Below are positions 53,124-62,282 of a stretch of DNA of 64,000 nucleotides, in pieces; the stretch's first letter is position 1, and every line of letters starts with the position of its first letter. The notes under the pieces were generated by a model. It saw only the letters and a program-made list of their open reading frames with translations. It ran no database searches and had not been told where the DNA came from. A program made the position numbers and the translations under genes. The stretch comes from Paraburkholderia mimosarum LMG 23256 = NBRC 106338 (GTDB lineage: Bacteria; Pseudomonadota; Gammaproteobacteria; Burkholderiales; Burkholderiaceae): positions 220,606 to 284,605 of the forward strand of contig NZ_BBJJ01000005.1 of NCBI RefSeq assembly GCF_000739815.1. The letters are read 5' to 3'.

Positions 53124-53978
53124 TCAGGGATGGCCCGTCTGGTCGTCCAGACACGCGCGCAGTGTCGCCCACTGCAGGTCGTTGTCCGCAGCGGCGCGCA
53201 GCAGCGGCGGCAGCACCTCTAGCACGAGCGGCTCACCGCGCGCGTCGCGGGCCGCGTGGCCGTCATGCACTAGCAGGATGTCGCGTGGCGCAAGACCGTC
53301 GAGCAGACGGCGCGTGATCGCACCGGCCTCTTGCGCGCGCGTGTCGAACCCGCGCCGCGTCCAGCTCGCGAGCTGCAGGCCGAGGCTGCACAGCGCCGGC
53401 TCGAGAAACGGATTACGCAAGCCCGCAGGCGCGCGGAAAAAGCGCGGCGCGACGCCCGCAATTTCGGTGAGCGTGCGCTGCCCGGCCGCGATCTCGCGCT
53501 TCATGGCGCGCGGCCCGAACAGCGAAAACGTAAGCCGATGGTGCTCGCTATGGTTCTCGACGGCGTGGCCGCGCGCCACGATCGCTTCGACCAGCTGCGG
53601 ATGGCGTCGCGCCAGCTCCCCGATGCAGAAGAACGTTGCGCGCGCATCGAACCGATCGAGAAGATCGAGCACGCGCGGCGTTACTTCGGGGTCCGGACCA
53701 TCGTCGATGGTCAGTGCGATGCGCCGCCCCACAGGTTCGGGCAAGCGCGTCCAGTTCGGACCGAGCAGCGCGCTGCGCGGCCACAGGCCGGCGGCGGTGA
53801 GCGCCAGATGCGAGGCGGCCACGCTGCCCACGGCCCACGGCCACGCACCCGGCTGCACGGCGAGCGCGGCGGCCGCGCCCGCGTGCAGCGCCGCCGCGCC
53901 GCAAATGAACGGCGACGGCTTCCAGCGTCGCACCGCGGCGGGCGTGAAGCATGACGACGGCAGCGAAGGCGAACTCAT
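53124..53978 (-). CDS. Polysaccharide deacetylase (NodB domain) membrane protein
   Basis: A 284-residue protein. Residues about 20-75 form two hydrophobic segments. The NodB-type catalytic domain follows with motif 1 LTIDDGPDPEV (Asp-Asp metal pair), motif 2 HAVENHSEHH (two His), motif 3 FFRAPAG and the later ILLVHDG. It would deacetylate an N-acetyl sugar or act as an esterase. It overlaps the MMPL exporter by ATGA, so it is part of the lipid operon, which is unusual for aryl-polyene-like clusters. Confidence 0.87.
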   Translation of the reverse strand: MSSPSLPSSCFTPAAVRRWKPSPFICGAAALHAGAAAALAVQPGAWPWAVGSVAASHLALTAAGLWPRSALLGPNWTRLPEPVGRRIALTIDDGPDPEVTPRVLDLLDRFDARATFFCIGELARRHPQLVEAIVARGHAVENHSEHHRLTFSLFGPRAMKREIAAGQRTLTEIAGVAPRFFRAPAGLRNPFLEPALCSLGLQLASWTRRGFDTRAQEAGAITRRLLDGLAPRDILLVHDGHAARDARGEPLVLEVLPPLLRAAADNDLQWATLRACLDDQTGHP

Positions 53979-56527
53979 GCGCGGCCTCCGTCGGGGTGGC
54001 TCAAATGTGCGGCCTCGGCGCGAGTTTGCGCAGGACGCCGCAGCGGTTGGGGCGCGTCGGGAGCGTGTGCCTCGTCGGTGCCGTGAACCAGCGGCGGCGC
54101 GAGGATCGCCGCGAACACGAGCGCGAGCACGGCACCTGGCCCCACCGTCAGACCAAACGTTTCGAGCAGCGGCACGTGAGAGAGCGCGAGCAGACCGAAG
54201 CCCGCCACCGTCGCGAGATTGGCCACCAGCAGCGAGACGAGCGTACGCGGCGTGACGCTCGCGTGCTCGTCGTGCTTGCAGAAGAACAAGGCATAGTTCG
54301 ATCCCACCGCGACGATGAGCAGCATGCCCACGAGATGCAGGATGGTGAGCGACACGCCCGCCAGCGCGAATCCCGCCGCCACGACCAGCACGGCGGCGAC
54401 GAGCGGCGCGAGCGCACGCGCCGCGCGAGTCGGCGAGCGCAGTGCGACGGCCAGCAGCACGGCGATGGCGACGAAGCCCGCGAGCGAGAGGCGGATGTCC
54501 TCATGCACATAGTTCGCGTACAGGCGGTCCGCCTCGGCCTTCAGGTCCACGAAGAGCGCGCCCGGCACATTCGCGCGCGCGACGGCGTCGCTCACGGGCG
54601 TGGCGTCGAGGCTCGGGGCGTCCGCAGCACGCGTGCCCTGCGCATTGGACGGCGCGCGCAAGGCCAGCATCGCGTTCCATTGGCCGTTGCGCTGGGTCAG
54701 GAGCGCATCGACGGCGAGCGCCATCGACGTGCCCTTGAGGTCCGCACGCGTGACCAGCGGCTGGGTGCGCGCAGCCTCCACATCGGCAAGGAAAGGCGCG
54801 AACGCATCCGGCCTCACGTCCACCGACTGATTCCTGATCGCCTCGGTCAGGCGTGCAGCGAGTACATCCTTCGCGGGCAGGCTCGCGAGGCGCGCGCGTT
54901 GGGTCGCGTCGCTCGGCAAATAGCGCGACGGGCTCTCGAAACCGCCCAGCACGCCACGGTCGACGAGCGGCTGCAACTGCGCGCCGACCTTCTCCGCGCC
55001 TTCGAGCGCGGCCTGCTCGCTCGCGGCCGGAATCACCACGAGATAGCGCACGTCGGGCGCGCCTACGTCCGCGCGCAGGCGCGTGTCGAGCGCCTGGCTC
55101 GCGGCGGGCACCGGGCTCAGCGAGGAAAGCTCGCGGCTCCAGAGGCCGTCGCGATGCAACCAGAGCAAGGCGACGGCGGCGAGCACGAGCGCCGCGAGCG
55201 GCCAGCGCAAGCGCGGCGCGGCCTGCGCGAGACGCGCGAGCGCCGCGCCGATGCGCGAGACATCGCGCATCGCGACCGTGCCGCCGCAAAGCTGCGGCAG
55301 CACGAAACGCGTGACGAGCGCGGCGCTCACGAGGCCGGCAATCGAATAGAGGCCAAGCTGCACGAGGCCGGGAAAGCCCGAGAACAGCATCGACGCGAAG
55401 CCGCACACCGAGGTCAGCACGCCGAGGCGAATGGTCGGCCAGTAGGCGGCGAGCCACGCGCGCAGCGTGTCGCGGCCCTGAAGCGCACCCGGCGGTGCGC
55501 CGCGTGACCCACCTTGCGACGACTGCACGAACAGATAGATCGAGTAGTCCACCGCTTCGCCGATCAGCGTGGTGCCGAAGCCGAGCGTCAGGCCGTGCAC
55601 CGTGCCGAATGCGAGCGCGACCGCAGCGATGCCCGCCGCCACGCCCGAGAGCACCGGCAACAACCCGAGCGCCAGCGTGCGCGGCGAGCGGTAGAGCGTG
55701 AGCAGCAGCGCGACGATCAGCACGAGGCTCAGCGTCGAGAGGCGTTCCACGTCGTGACGGATGGCATCTCGCGTCGCAACCGCGAACACGCCAGGCCCCG
55801 TCATCGATACCTGGTAGGCCGAAGCATTGGGCAAGGTGGCCGCGGCGGCGGCAAAGGCCTGACGCACGGCGTCGATGGCGCGCCCCTGGGCGTCGGTGTC
55901 GGAGCCGGCGACGGTCTGTGCGACGAGCACGGCGCGCCGGCCGTCGCGCGAGGCCCATACACCGGCGCGGCTCGCGGGCTGCGCCGCGCTATCGAGCTGG
56001 CCGAGCATCGCCGCCACCTCGCCCGTCGGGTCGCGCGGCAGCAGATCCTTGGCGATGAGCCCCGCGGACGAAGTCAACAGATCGAGGCTCTCGCCGAGCG
56101 CGTCGTGCAGCCCGTGTTCGGTGAAACGTTGCGGCGTGACCGCTGGGCTCAGCACGTAGCGGTGCGCAAACATGAACTGCTCGTCGCGCGCGTCGTTTTC
56201 GTCCGCGCCGTTATGCACGGCCGCGAACTGCGGGTCGGCGCGCAAGGTCTGCGCCACGCGGCGCGAAAGCGCAGCGCGCGTGCTCTCGTAACCGCCGTCG
56301 ATGCCGATGAGAATGAGCCGCGAAGCGAGGCCGTCGCGCAACTGATCGACGAGCACCTGCTGCTTCGGGCTCGGCGAGCGCGGCAGGAACGCCGAGAGAT
56401 CGGCGGTGAAATGCGCGCGGCCTATCGCCACGGCGCACGCCACGAGGCACAGCAGCCACACCGCGACGGCGCGGCGCTGCGCGAGCGCGAAGCCGCGTGC
56501 AAGGAGCGGATGGGCGCGCGGATCCAT
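53975..56527 (-). CDS. MMPL/RND-type lipid exporter
   Basis: An 850-residue inner-membrane protein with two halves of about six helices each and two large periplasmic loops, as in MmpL and hopanoid RND exporters. VWLLCLVACAVAIGRAHF is helix 1; GFGTTLIGEAVDYSIYLFVQ and AVGSNYALFFCKHDEHASVT carry the acidic/polar residues of the proton relay. It should move the finished lipid to the outer leaflet or periplasm, with the LolA-like protein as carrier. It overlaps both neighbours (TGATG and ATGA). Confidence 0.9.
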   Translation of the reverse strand: MDPRAHPLLARGFALAQRRAVAVWLLCLVACAVAIGRAHFTADLSAFLPRSPSPKQQVLVDQLRDGLASRLILIGIDGGYESTRAALSRRVAQTLRADPQFAAVHNGADENDARDEQFMFAHRYVLSPAVTPQRFTEHGLHDALGESLDLLTSSAGLIAKDLLPRDPTGEVAAMLGQLDSAAQPASRAGVWASRDGRRAVLVAQTVAGSDTDAQGRAIDAVRQAFAAAAATLPNASAYQVSMTGPGVFAVATRDAIRHDVERLSTLSLVLIVALLLTLYRSPRTLALGLLPVLSGVAAGIAAVALAFGTVHGLTLGFGTTLIGEAVDYSIYLFVQSSQGGSRGAPPGALQGRDTLRAWLAAYWPTIRLGVLTSVCGFASMLFSGFPGLVQLGLYSIAGLVSAALVTRFVLPQLCGGTVAMRDVSRIGAALARLAQAAPRLRWPLAALVLAAVALLWLHRDGLWSRELSSLSPVPAASQALDTRLRADVGAPDVRYLVVIPAASEQAALEGAEKVGAQLQPLVDRGVLGGFESPSRYLPSDATQRARLASLPAKDVLAARLTEAIRNQSVDVRPDAFAPFLADVEAARTQPLVTRADLKGTSMALAVDALLTQRNGQWNAMLALRAPSNAQGTRAADAPSLDATPVSDAVARANVPGALFVDLKAEADRLYANYVHEDIRLSLAGFVAIAVLLAVALRSPTRAARALAPLVAAVLVVAAGFALAGVSLTILHLVGMLLIVAVGSNYALFFCKHDEHASVTPRTLVSLLVANLATVAGFGLLALSHVPLLETFGLTVGPGAVLALVFAAILAPPLVHGTDEAHAPDAPQPLRRPAQTRAEAAHLSHPDGGRA

Positions 56528-57147
56528 CAGTTCGCGTCCGCGGAAAGGGCGTGCAGGCGCATCAGCGAATGATCGCCATCCGCCTGCTGGATCGCGACGC
56601 TGCGCAATGCGTCGCCGGAGCCGTCTATGGTGATCGTGCTCACCACTTTGAGCATGCGCGAGTCGAGCGGCGTGAGCGTGAGCGACCAGTCGTCGCCCTC
56701 GCCCGCGAGCGCGACCTTGTACACCTTTTCGAGCGCGAAGCGGTTGCCCGCCAGCGTCGCGCGGATGCTCTCGATGAACGCGCCAAGCTCCGGATAGCGT
56801 GCAAGGGCGAGCGTGTATTTGTGGTTCTCGCGCTGCACGGTCAGCATGTCGCCGTCCACCACGAGATGCTCGGGCTTCGGGCTCTGCGTGATCTTTTCCA
56901 GGTGGTCGGGCGCGACGAACACGAGTTCGCCCGACGATTCCACGGGCTGCGTGGCGATCGAAAGGTATTTCGTCTCGGTGAAGCTCGCGTGGCCGGACTT
57001 GTGCTGCGCGAGCGTGGACATGAGGCGGTCGATCGTCCAGGCCGGTTGCGTCGTTCCGGCCGCCTGCGCGATGGCGCTCGAAACCATCAGGAAACATGCA
57101 GCGCTTGCCGCCGCGCGCATGGACACGAATTGGCGGATCGCGCTCAT
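56527..57147 (-). CDS. LolA-like outer-membrane lipid carrier
   Basis: A 206-residue precursor with a signal peptide (SAACFLMVSSAIAQAA). The mature domain has the LolA fold pattern: HASFTETKYLSIATQPVESS, GELVFVAPDHLEKITQSP and KYTLALARYPELGAFIESI. In aryl-polyene and related clusters such proteins shuttle the lipid across the periplasm from the MMPL exporter. The ATG overlaps the acyltransferase stop. It is not the housekeeping LolA, which is longer conserved and elsewhere. Confidence 0.82.
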   Translation of the reverse strand: MSAIRQFVSMRAAASAACFLMVSSAIAQAAGTTQPAWTIDRLMSTLAQHKSGHASFTETKYLSIATQPVESSGELVFVAPDHLEKITQSPKPEHLVVDGDMLTVQRENHKYTLALARYPELGAFIESIRATLAGNRFALEKVYKVALAGEGDDWSLTLTPLDSRMLKVVSTITIDGSGDALRSVAIQQADGDHSLMRLHALSADAN

Positions 57148-58193
57148 GCGTCGGTCACCTCGTGCACGGGAAGCTCGGCGTGGGCGCGCGACTCGCGGCG
57201 GCGCATCGGGGCCGCGCCCGCCTTGCGGGCCGCGGCCGGAGCCGCAGCCGGAGCCGATGCCGGGACGCCCGCATGCGCGGCCTTTCTGCCGCCCTGCCAG
57301 AAGTCGAAGTAGTTGAACCAGTTGTACGGCGCGGCGCGGCAATAGCGGTCGAGCAGCGCGACGTAGCGCACGAGCGCCGCGTCGATCGTGCGCTGGCGCG
57401 CCTCGCGCGGCACGTCCGTGAAGTCCGCGAGCGTTTCGAAGTGCACGTCGTAGCGGTTGCCGTCGCGGTAAAGGCCCGTCATGAAGAGCACCGGGCGCTT
57501 GAGCATCGCGGCCATGTAGAGCGGGCCGAGCGGAAACGCCGCCGGCTCGCCGAGAAAGGCCATGCGCCGCATGGTGGCCGCGTCGTCCGCGAGCAGCGTG
57601 CGGTCGGCGAGCAGGCCGACCATGCAGTTCTGGTCGAGACGCTCGTGCACCTTGAGCATCGAGCCGACCTGGCCCAGGCCGATCACCTCGGGCTTCGCCG
57701 CCGGATTCACGGCGGCCAGCGTCGCGTTGATCTTCTGCGCGTTCTCCTCGTACATCGTCACGACCACGCGCAAGTCGGGCCGCGTACGGCCGAGCGCGCG
57801 CACGACCTCGAAGCTGCCGAGGTGCGCGCCCATCAGGAAGACGCCCCGTCCCTTCTCGAGCGCGGCGTCCACGAGCGTGTGGCCATGCGGGCGGATGTCG
57901 AACAGATCGAAGCGCCCGTTCGCCAGATAGATGCGGTCGTGGATCGTCGCGGCAAACGTGAAGACGTGGCGGTAGACGTCGCGCCACTGCGCGGGGCGGC
58001 CCAGCACGCGGCGCAGATAGTCGCGCGAGGCCGCGCACGCGCGCGGCGAAAACAGCACGAAATACAGTGCGATCAGGTGCAGCAGCGCGCGGCCCGCACG
58101 GCGGCCGAGGCGCAGGGAAAGCCACGTCATGACGCGCAGAAGCAGCGTGTTGCTGCGTTCCTGCTGGTTCGCCCAGTCGGTGCGATTCGTCAT
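57144..58193 (-). CDS. LpxL/HtrB-like acyltransferase
   Basis: A 349-residue membrane-anchored acyltransferase. The HX4(D/E) motif is in MGAHLGSFEVVRALG, followed by NPAAKPEVIGLGQVG and ADRTLLADDA, and the substrate-binding AFPLGPLYMAAMLKRPV. It probably joins the acyl chain to the lipid or sugar head group. A C-terminal extension of about 45 residues is Ala/Pro-rich and disordered. It overlaps LolA-like and ligase genes by ATGA. Confidence 0.87.
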   Translation of the reverse strand: MTNRTDWANQQERSNTLLLRVMTWLSLRLGRRAGRALLHLIALYFVLFSPRACAASRDYLRRVLGRPAQWRDVYRHVFTFAATIHDRIYLANGRFDLFDIRPHGHTLVDAALEKGRGVFLMGAHLGSFEVVRALGRTRPDLRVVVTMYEENAQKINATLAAVNPAAKPEVIGLGQVGSMLKVHERLDQNCMVGLLADRTLLADDAATMRRMAFLGEPAAFPLGPLYMAAMLKRPVLFMTGLYRDGNRYDVHFETLADFTDVPREARQRTIDAALVRYVALLDRYCRAAPYNWFNYFDFWQGGRKAAHAGVPASAPAAAPAAARKAGAAPMRRRESRAHAELPVHEVTDA

Positions 58194-60025
58194 GGCTGCG
58201 CTCCCGTTTGCCCGCTCGCACGGGTGAGAGGGCCGGCGCTGCTTGCGCCGCTGAGCACGCCGCTCGCGACATCGCGCGCGCCCGCGCGCAGCGTGAAGCG
58301 GATCGCGCCGCTCGCAGCGGCATCCCAGGCAAGGTCGAAGGTTTCGCCGGGCGCGGCCGGGCTCAGGAACTTGGCGGAGCTGAGCTTCCATGTGGCGAGC
58401 GGCCGGTTCAGCGCGGTGCCGATCGCATCGATGGCGTGATCGAGCAGCACGACGCCGGGCACCACCGGGTGACCCGGAAAGTGGCCGGGCAGCGCCGGAT
58501 GGTCGGCGGGAATCGTGAACGAGAGCGCGGACGACGGCGTGCCCGCTTCGTTCGCATCGGGCGCGTGCTTCGTGGCGGGCGCGAGGCCGCCGCCCGTATG
58601 AAGCGCAACCAGCGCAGCAAGCACGTCGTGCGGCAGCTTGCCGGTGTCGTTGCGCGGCAGCGCATCGACGAATATGAGCGGACGCGGCAGGAACGCGGGG
58701 TCGATGCGCTCGCGCAGCGCGCGCTGCAGATCGGCGAGCGAAAGCGTGGGCGCGACCACGAGCGCGACGAGGCGCTTCACGTGCTCGTCGCCGTCGCGCT
58801 CGTCGTGCCGGGGCATGAAGAACACGCCGTCCACCACGCCAGGAATCGCGTTGATCTGATGGTTGAGGTAGGCGAGCGACGTGCGCTTGCCCGCGATGTT
58901 GATGAGGTCCGTCTTGCGTCCGTGCAGGAGGAAATGCTCCGCGTCGAGCAGTTCGAGTGCGTCGCCCATGGGGACCGGCTCCTCGACATGGCCGCCCGAA
59001 ACCCACATCGTGGGCCCCTTGTCCACGTCTTCCGGGGTCTCGCTCTCGCGCGCTTCCAGGCGGATCTTCGGGTGCAAATGCCACGTCGCGCCCCGTGCGG
59101 TGCGGCGCGTCGCGATCTGGCCGGTTTCGGTGCTGCCGTAGATCTCGATGAGCGGCGCCCTCAGGCGCGCCTCGGCTTCGCTCGCGAGCTTCTCCGAAAG
59201 CGGCGCGGTGGCGCTGAGCACGAGTTCGGACGGCGGCAACGCGTGATCGGTGCCGAGCAGCGCGCGCAGATGGATCGGCGAGGTCACGAGCACGCGCGGC
59301 TGCGGCACCGCTTCGAGTTCATCGCGGATATCGCCGGGATAGAACGGCAGCCGGTTGCTGAACGCGAGACCGCCGATCAGCGCGAGCAGCACCGTCGCCT
59401 CGAAACCGTACATGTGCTGCGGCGGCACCGTGCCGACGATGGTGCAGTCGCGCGCATCGAGCAAGCCCAGCCGCTCGGCCGACGCGCGCACGCCCGCGAC
59501 GAGCATGCCCCAGGTCTTGCGGTGCGGCACCGGCGCGCCGGTGGAGCCCGAAGTAAACACGTAAGCCACGGTACACGAAGCGTCGATCCGCGGGACGACG
59601 AACGGCGCCTGCGCGCCGGGCGCTTGCTCGGCGCCGGATTCGGGATACGCAAATCGCGGCAGGTCGATCGCGCATTCGGGCGCGTCGTGCAGACAAAACG
59701 TGTCGGGTGCGAAGGCGGCGAGCTGGCGCACCGTCTCGGGCGTCTGGGTGGACGGCAGCAGGCTGACGCGGCCGGACACGAGCGCCGCGCACAGGCTCAC
59801 CGTGAAGCGGTAGCGGTCGCGGCAGACGTTGAACACGTGCCCGCCCGCCGGCAGCGCCGCGGCCACGCGCGAGACCTCGGCGAGAAAGGCGCGCACCGTG
59901 ACGGGCGCGCCGTCGCGCCAGGCAATGATCTGCTCGGGCGATTTGTGAAAAACGAGCGGATGAGTCTGCATAACTTCAGTCAAAACGAAATCCTGGGTTG
60001 GCGAGGCGGGCAAGACGGCATCCAT
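58190..60025 (-). CDS. Acyl-ACP/CoA ligase fused to FabA/Z-type dehydratase
   Basis: A 611-residue fusion. Residues about 1-450 form an AMP-dependent ligase with TSGSTGAPVPHRKTWG (P-loop-like) and IEIYGSTETGQIATRR, lacking much of the usual C-terminal lid. Residues about 490-600 form a hotdog domain with PGHFPGHPVVPGVVLLDHAI, as in FabA/ApeI-type dehydratases. The ligase would load the starter acid on the ACP and the second domain dehydrate intermediates. In aryl-polyene clusters these are usually two genes (ApeH, ApeI). The start at 60025 is 4 bp from the previous stop. Confidence 0.88.
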   Translation of the reverse strand: MDAVLPASPTQDFVLTEVMQTHPLVFHKSPEQIIAWRDGAPVTVRAFLAEVSRVAAALPAGGHVFNVCRDRYRFTVSLCAALVSGRVSLLPSTQTPETVRQLAAFAPDTFCLHDAPECAIDLPRFAYPESGAEQAPGAQAPFVVPRIDASCTVAYVFTSGSTGAPVPHRKTWGMLVAGVRASAERLGLLDARDCTIVGTVPPQHMYGFEATVLLALIGGLAFSNRLPFYPGDIRDELEAVPQPRVLVTSPIHLRALLGTDHALPPSELVLSATAPLSEKLASEAEARLRAPLIEIYGSTETGQIATRRTARGATWHLHPKIRLEARESETPEDVDKGPTMWVSGGHVEEPVPMGDALELLDAEHFLLHGRKTDLINIAGKRTSLAYLNHQINAIPGVVDGVFFMPRHDERDGDEHVKRLVALVVAPTLSLADLQRALRERIDPAFLPRPLIFVDALPRNDTGKLPHDVLAALVALHTGGGLAPATKHAPDANEAGTPSSALSFTIPADHPALPGHFPGHPVVPGVVLLDHAIDAIGTALNRPLATWKLSSAKFLSPAAPGETFDLAWDAAASGAIRFTLRAGARDVASGVLSGASSAGPLTRASGQTGAQP

Positions 60026-60028
60026 CCA

Positions 60029-60676
60029 TCACGAATGCGCCCGGCTCGTCTGCCGGTAGGCGCGGATCGCGTCGAGCATGCCGGCGCGCGGCTCGCCCGG
60101 CAACGCGAAACGCCGGCACGCGTGCTCGGCGACGAACATCACCGCCACGAGCGGCAACGCGAGGTAGTTGGCGAACGTCGACCACGCGAGAATCGGTGCA
60201 ATCGCGAACATCAGCGTCGAAACGCCGGCAATCGCGATGAAAAAGAGCGTCCATGCGAGCGTGATCTGGCGCGTGTAGCGCGCGACGGCAGGCGTGAGCG
60301 CGCCGCCGTGGATCATCGCCGCGAACTGCGTGCAGAGCGGCACGCGCCCCGCCGCGAGCGTGCGCCCGAACAGCAGCGCCATCGCGAGGTTGAAGCTCAC
60401 ATGCTCGAGGAACAATCCCCATGCGAAGTGCAAAGCAAGGGGCATGCGCGCAACCCAGAGCGCCAGCGCGACGAGCGCCCAGAGCGGCAGCAGCACTGTC
60501 CGGCGCGGCGAGCGGGCGGCAGCGGCGAGCGCGATCGCGAGCGGCGGCGCAAAAGCCATCGCAAGGCCAAAGCCGTGCGCGCCCGGCGTCGCCACCGCGT
60601 AATGCGCGCCGACCTGCCAGGCGACCACTGCCGCCACGGCCAGCACCGCGCGCGCCGCCGGCGCCACCGCGCTCAT
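60029..60676 (-). CDS. COG4648-like membrane protein of polyene-lipid clusters
   Basis: A 215-residue protein with five to six hydrophobic segments, including AVLAVAAVVAWQVGAHYAVA and TLFFIAIAGVSTLMFAIAP. A conserved hydrophilic centre follows (FGRTLAAGRVPLCTQFAAMI, TPAVARYTRQITLAWTLFF). Proteins of this type (COG4648) recur in aryl-polyene and dialkylresorcinol clusters, with unknown function. It is the first gene of the minus-strand arm; GGAGG precedes the ATG at 60676. The frame continues upstream for 33 codons without support. Confidence 0.8.
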   Translation of the reverse strand: MSAVAPAARAVLAVAAVVAWQVGAHYAVATPGAHGFGLAMAFAPPLAIALAAAARSPRRTVLLPLWALVALALWVARMPLALHFAWGLFLEHVSFNLAMALLFGRTLAAGRVPLCTQFAAMIHGGALTPAVARYTRQITLAWTLFFIAIAGVSTLMFAIAPILAWSTFANYLALPLVAVMFVAEHACRRFALPGEPRAGMLDAIRAYRQTSRAHS

Positions 60677-61232
60677 CGCGTGCCTCCGCGCAATCGCCCT
60701 GCAGCCTGCCGGGCGCGCGACGCCGCCTGACGCCGGAAACTCGCCGGGCATGACCGGGCACGCACGCCGGCGCAACGCAACGCGGTAAGGCTAAACGAGC
60801 ATGGCATGTTGGCAATCGTTGTAAGAATCGTAGGATTCGCGCGCGTGCGGCCGTACAGCGCCCGCGTCGCGAATCGTCATATAAAAATGCAATTATCGGG
60901 CCGGTTTCTTGCGGACCTGTTCCGGCCCGCACATTTTAAGATGGCGCGACGCCAACACCCGTCCAGCATCACACCGGTTTGTAACTGAATGTTCGGAATC
61001 CCGCGCGGCAAGGCTTCCGTCCGAAGAAGACAGGCGCAAAGCGGCGCAAGCGTCTCGCGCGTTCCGATCCCAAAATGCGTGCGAGAGGGCCCCGACCCTC
61101 TGTAACCCTTTCGGCCCGCAGCACCGTATACGCACCGATACCCATCGACTAGAATCCGCGTAACTTTTACATCACACGAACCCTAAAAAAGGGGCGTCCG
61201 CCGCAAGGGCGGCCTGCCCGAAGAGCCCACGC
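60677..61232. promoter_or_regulatory. Divergent promoter region of the lipid cluster, 556 bp
   Basis: The gap lies between the minus arm (COG4648 gene) and the plus arm (ACP gene). AT-rich patches at about 60875-60896 and 61160-61190 are the best places for the two promoters. Short frames inside have no start signal or known product. No clear operator or riboswitch is visible. Confidence 0.45.
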
Positions 61233-61496
61233 ATGATGAACGCACTGCAAAAAGAGCTCGCCACGCTGATCGTGACCGAGCTGAATCTCGAAGACGTCTC
61301 GCTCGACAACGTGAGCGCCGATACTCCCCTCTATGGCGAAGGCTTCGGGCTCGACTCGATCGATATTCTGGAAATCGCGCTGCTGATCTCGAAGAAGTAC
61401 GGCTTCGAGCTGCGCTCGGACAATCCGGATAACGAAAAGATCTTCGCGACGCTCGGCGCACTGGCGGCCTACGTCGAGGCGCACCGCGTGCGCTGA
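61233..61496 (+). CDS. Acyl carrier protein of the polyene-like cluster
   Basis: An 87-residue acidic protein with the phosphopantetheine attachment Ser in GLDSIDILEIALLI. The four-helix ACP pattern is complete (LQKELATLIVTELNLEDVSL at the start). It carries the growing acyl chain for the divergent ketosynthase, dehydratases and ligase. It is the first gene of the plus arm, 30 bp upstream of the ketoreductase. A second ACP common in aryl-polyene clusters is not seen. Confidence 0.93.
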   Translation: MMNALQKELATLIVTELNLEDVSLDNVSADTPLYGEGFGLDSIDILEIALLISKKYGFELRSDNPDNEKIFATLGALAAYVEAHRVR

Positions 61497-61526
61497 CGCA
61501 CGGGCGCCGGCATTGGGGGAATACGC

Positions 61527-62243
61527 ATGCGTGCACTCGTGACAGGCGGCAGCGGCGCACTCGGGCAGGCTATCAGCGAAGCGCTCGCACAGGCGGGCCA
61601 CGAAGTCTGGGTCCATGCGAACCGTCGTTTGGGCGCGGCCGAGGCCGTCGCGCAGCGCATCGTCGCCGCGGGCGGACGCGCGCACGCCATCGCCTTCGAC
61701 GTGACCGACGCCGATGCCACCGAAGCCGCGCTCAAGCGTCTCGTGGAGGCAGCGCCCGTGCAGATCCTCGTGAACAACGCGGGCATTCACGACGACGCGC
61801 CGCTCGTGGGCATGCGCCGCGAGCAATGGCGCCGCGTGATCGACGTCTCGCTCAACGGCTTTTTCAACGTGACGCAGCCGCTCCTCATGCCGATGATCCG
61901 CACGCGCCACGGGCGCATCGTCAATATCGCGTCGCTCGCGGGTGTGATGGGCAATCGCGGCCAGGCGAACTACGCGGCCGCGAAAGCGGGGCTAATCGGC
62001 GCGACGAAATCGCTCTCGCTGGAACTGGCCTCGCGCGGCATTACCGTGAACGCCGTGGCGCCCGGCATCATCGCCTCGCCCATGGCGGAGCAAGCGTTTC
62101 CCGCCGAGCGCATCAAGCAGCTCGTGCCCGCGCAGCGCGCCGGCCAGCCCGCCGAAGTCGCGGGCATGGTGGCGTACCTCGTCTCCGACGCGGCCGCCTA
62201 CGTGACCGGGCAAGTACTCTCGATCAACGGCGGCCTCGCCTGA
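61527..62243 (+). CDS. FabG-type 3-oxoacyl-ACP reductase
   Basis: A 238-residue SDR with TGGSGALGQAISEAL, NNAGIHDD, the catalytic Ser region NIASLAGVMGNRGQ and YxxxK in NYAAAKAGLIGA. C-terminal VTGQVLSINGGLA is typical of FabG. It reduces 3-oxoacyl-ACP during chain extension and corresponds to the KR of aryl-polyene clusters (ApeQ). GGGGGA precedes the ATG. It follows the ACP gene directly and is not next to fabD/fabF, so it is cluster-specific. Confidence 0.92.
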   Translation: MRALVTGGSGALGQAISEALAQAGHEVWVHANRRLGAAEAVAQRIVAAGGRAHAIAFDVTDADATEAALKRLVEAAPVQILVNNAGIHDDAPLVGMRREQWRRVIDVSLNGFFNVTQPLLMPMIRTRHGRIVNIASLAGVMGNRGQANYAAAKAGLIGATKSLSLELASRGITVNAVAPGIIASPMAEQAFPAERIKQLVPAQRAGQPAEVAGMVAYLVSDAAAYVTGQVLSINGGLA

Positions 62244-62282
62244 GCGGCCTCCGCGCTAACCGCATCCTCTGAGGAAAGACAA

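Noticed and set aside
53975..57097. Start of the MMPL gene at 57097 (1040 residues)
   Set aside because: The extra 190 residues are the shadow of the LolA-like gene; the membrane protein begins naturally at MDPRAHPLL (56527) next to the previous stop.
58208..60730. An 840-codon open frame on the plus strand
   Set aside because: It is antisense to the ligase-dehydratase gene, with Arg/Glu/His-rich composition and no recognisable motif; the minus-strand gene has complete catalytic motifs.
60806..60988. A 60-codon plus-strand frame in the lipid-cluster promoter region
   Set aside because: No ribosome-binding site and no conserved pattern; it overlaps AT-rich promoter-like DNA.
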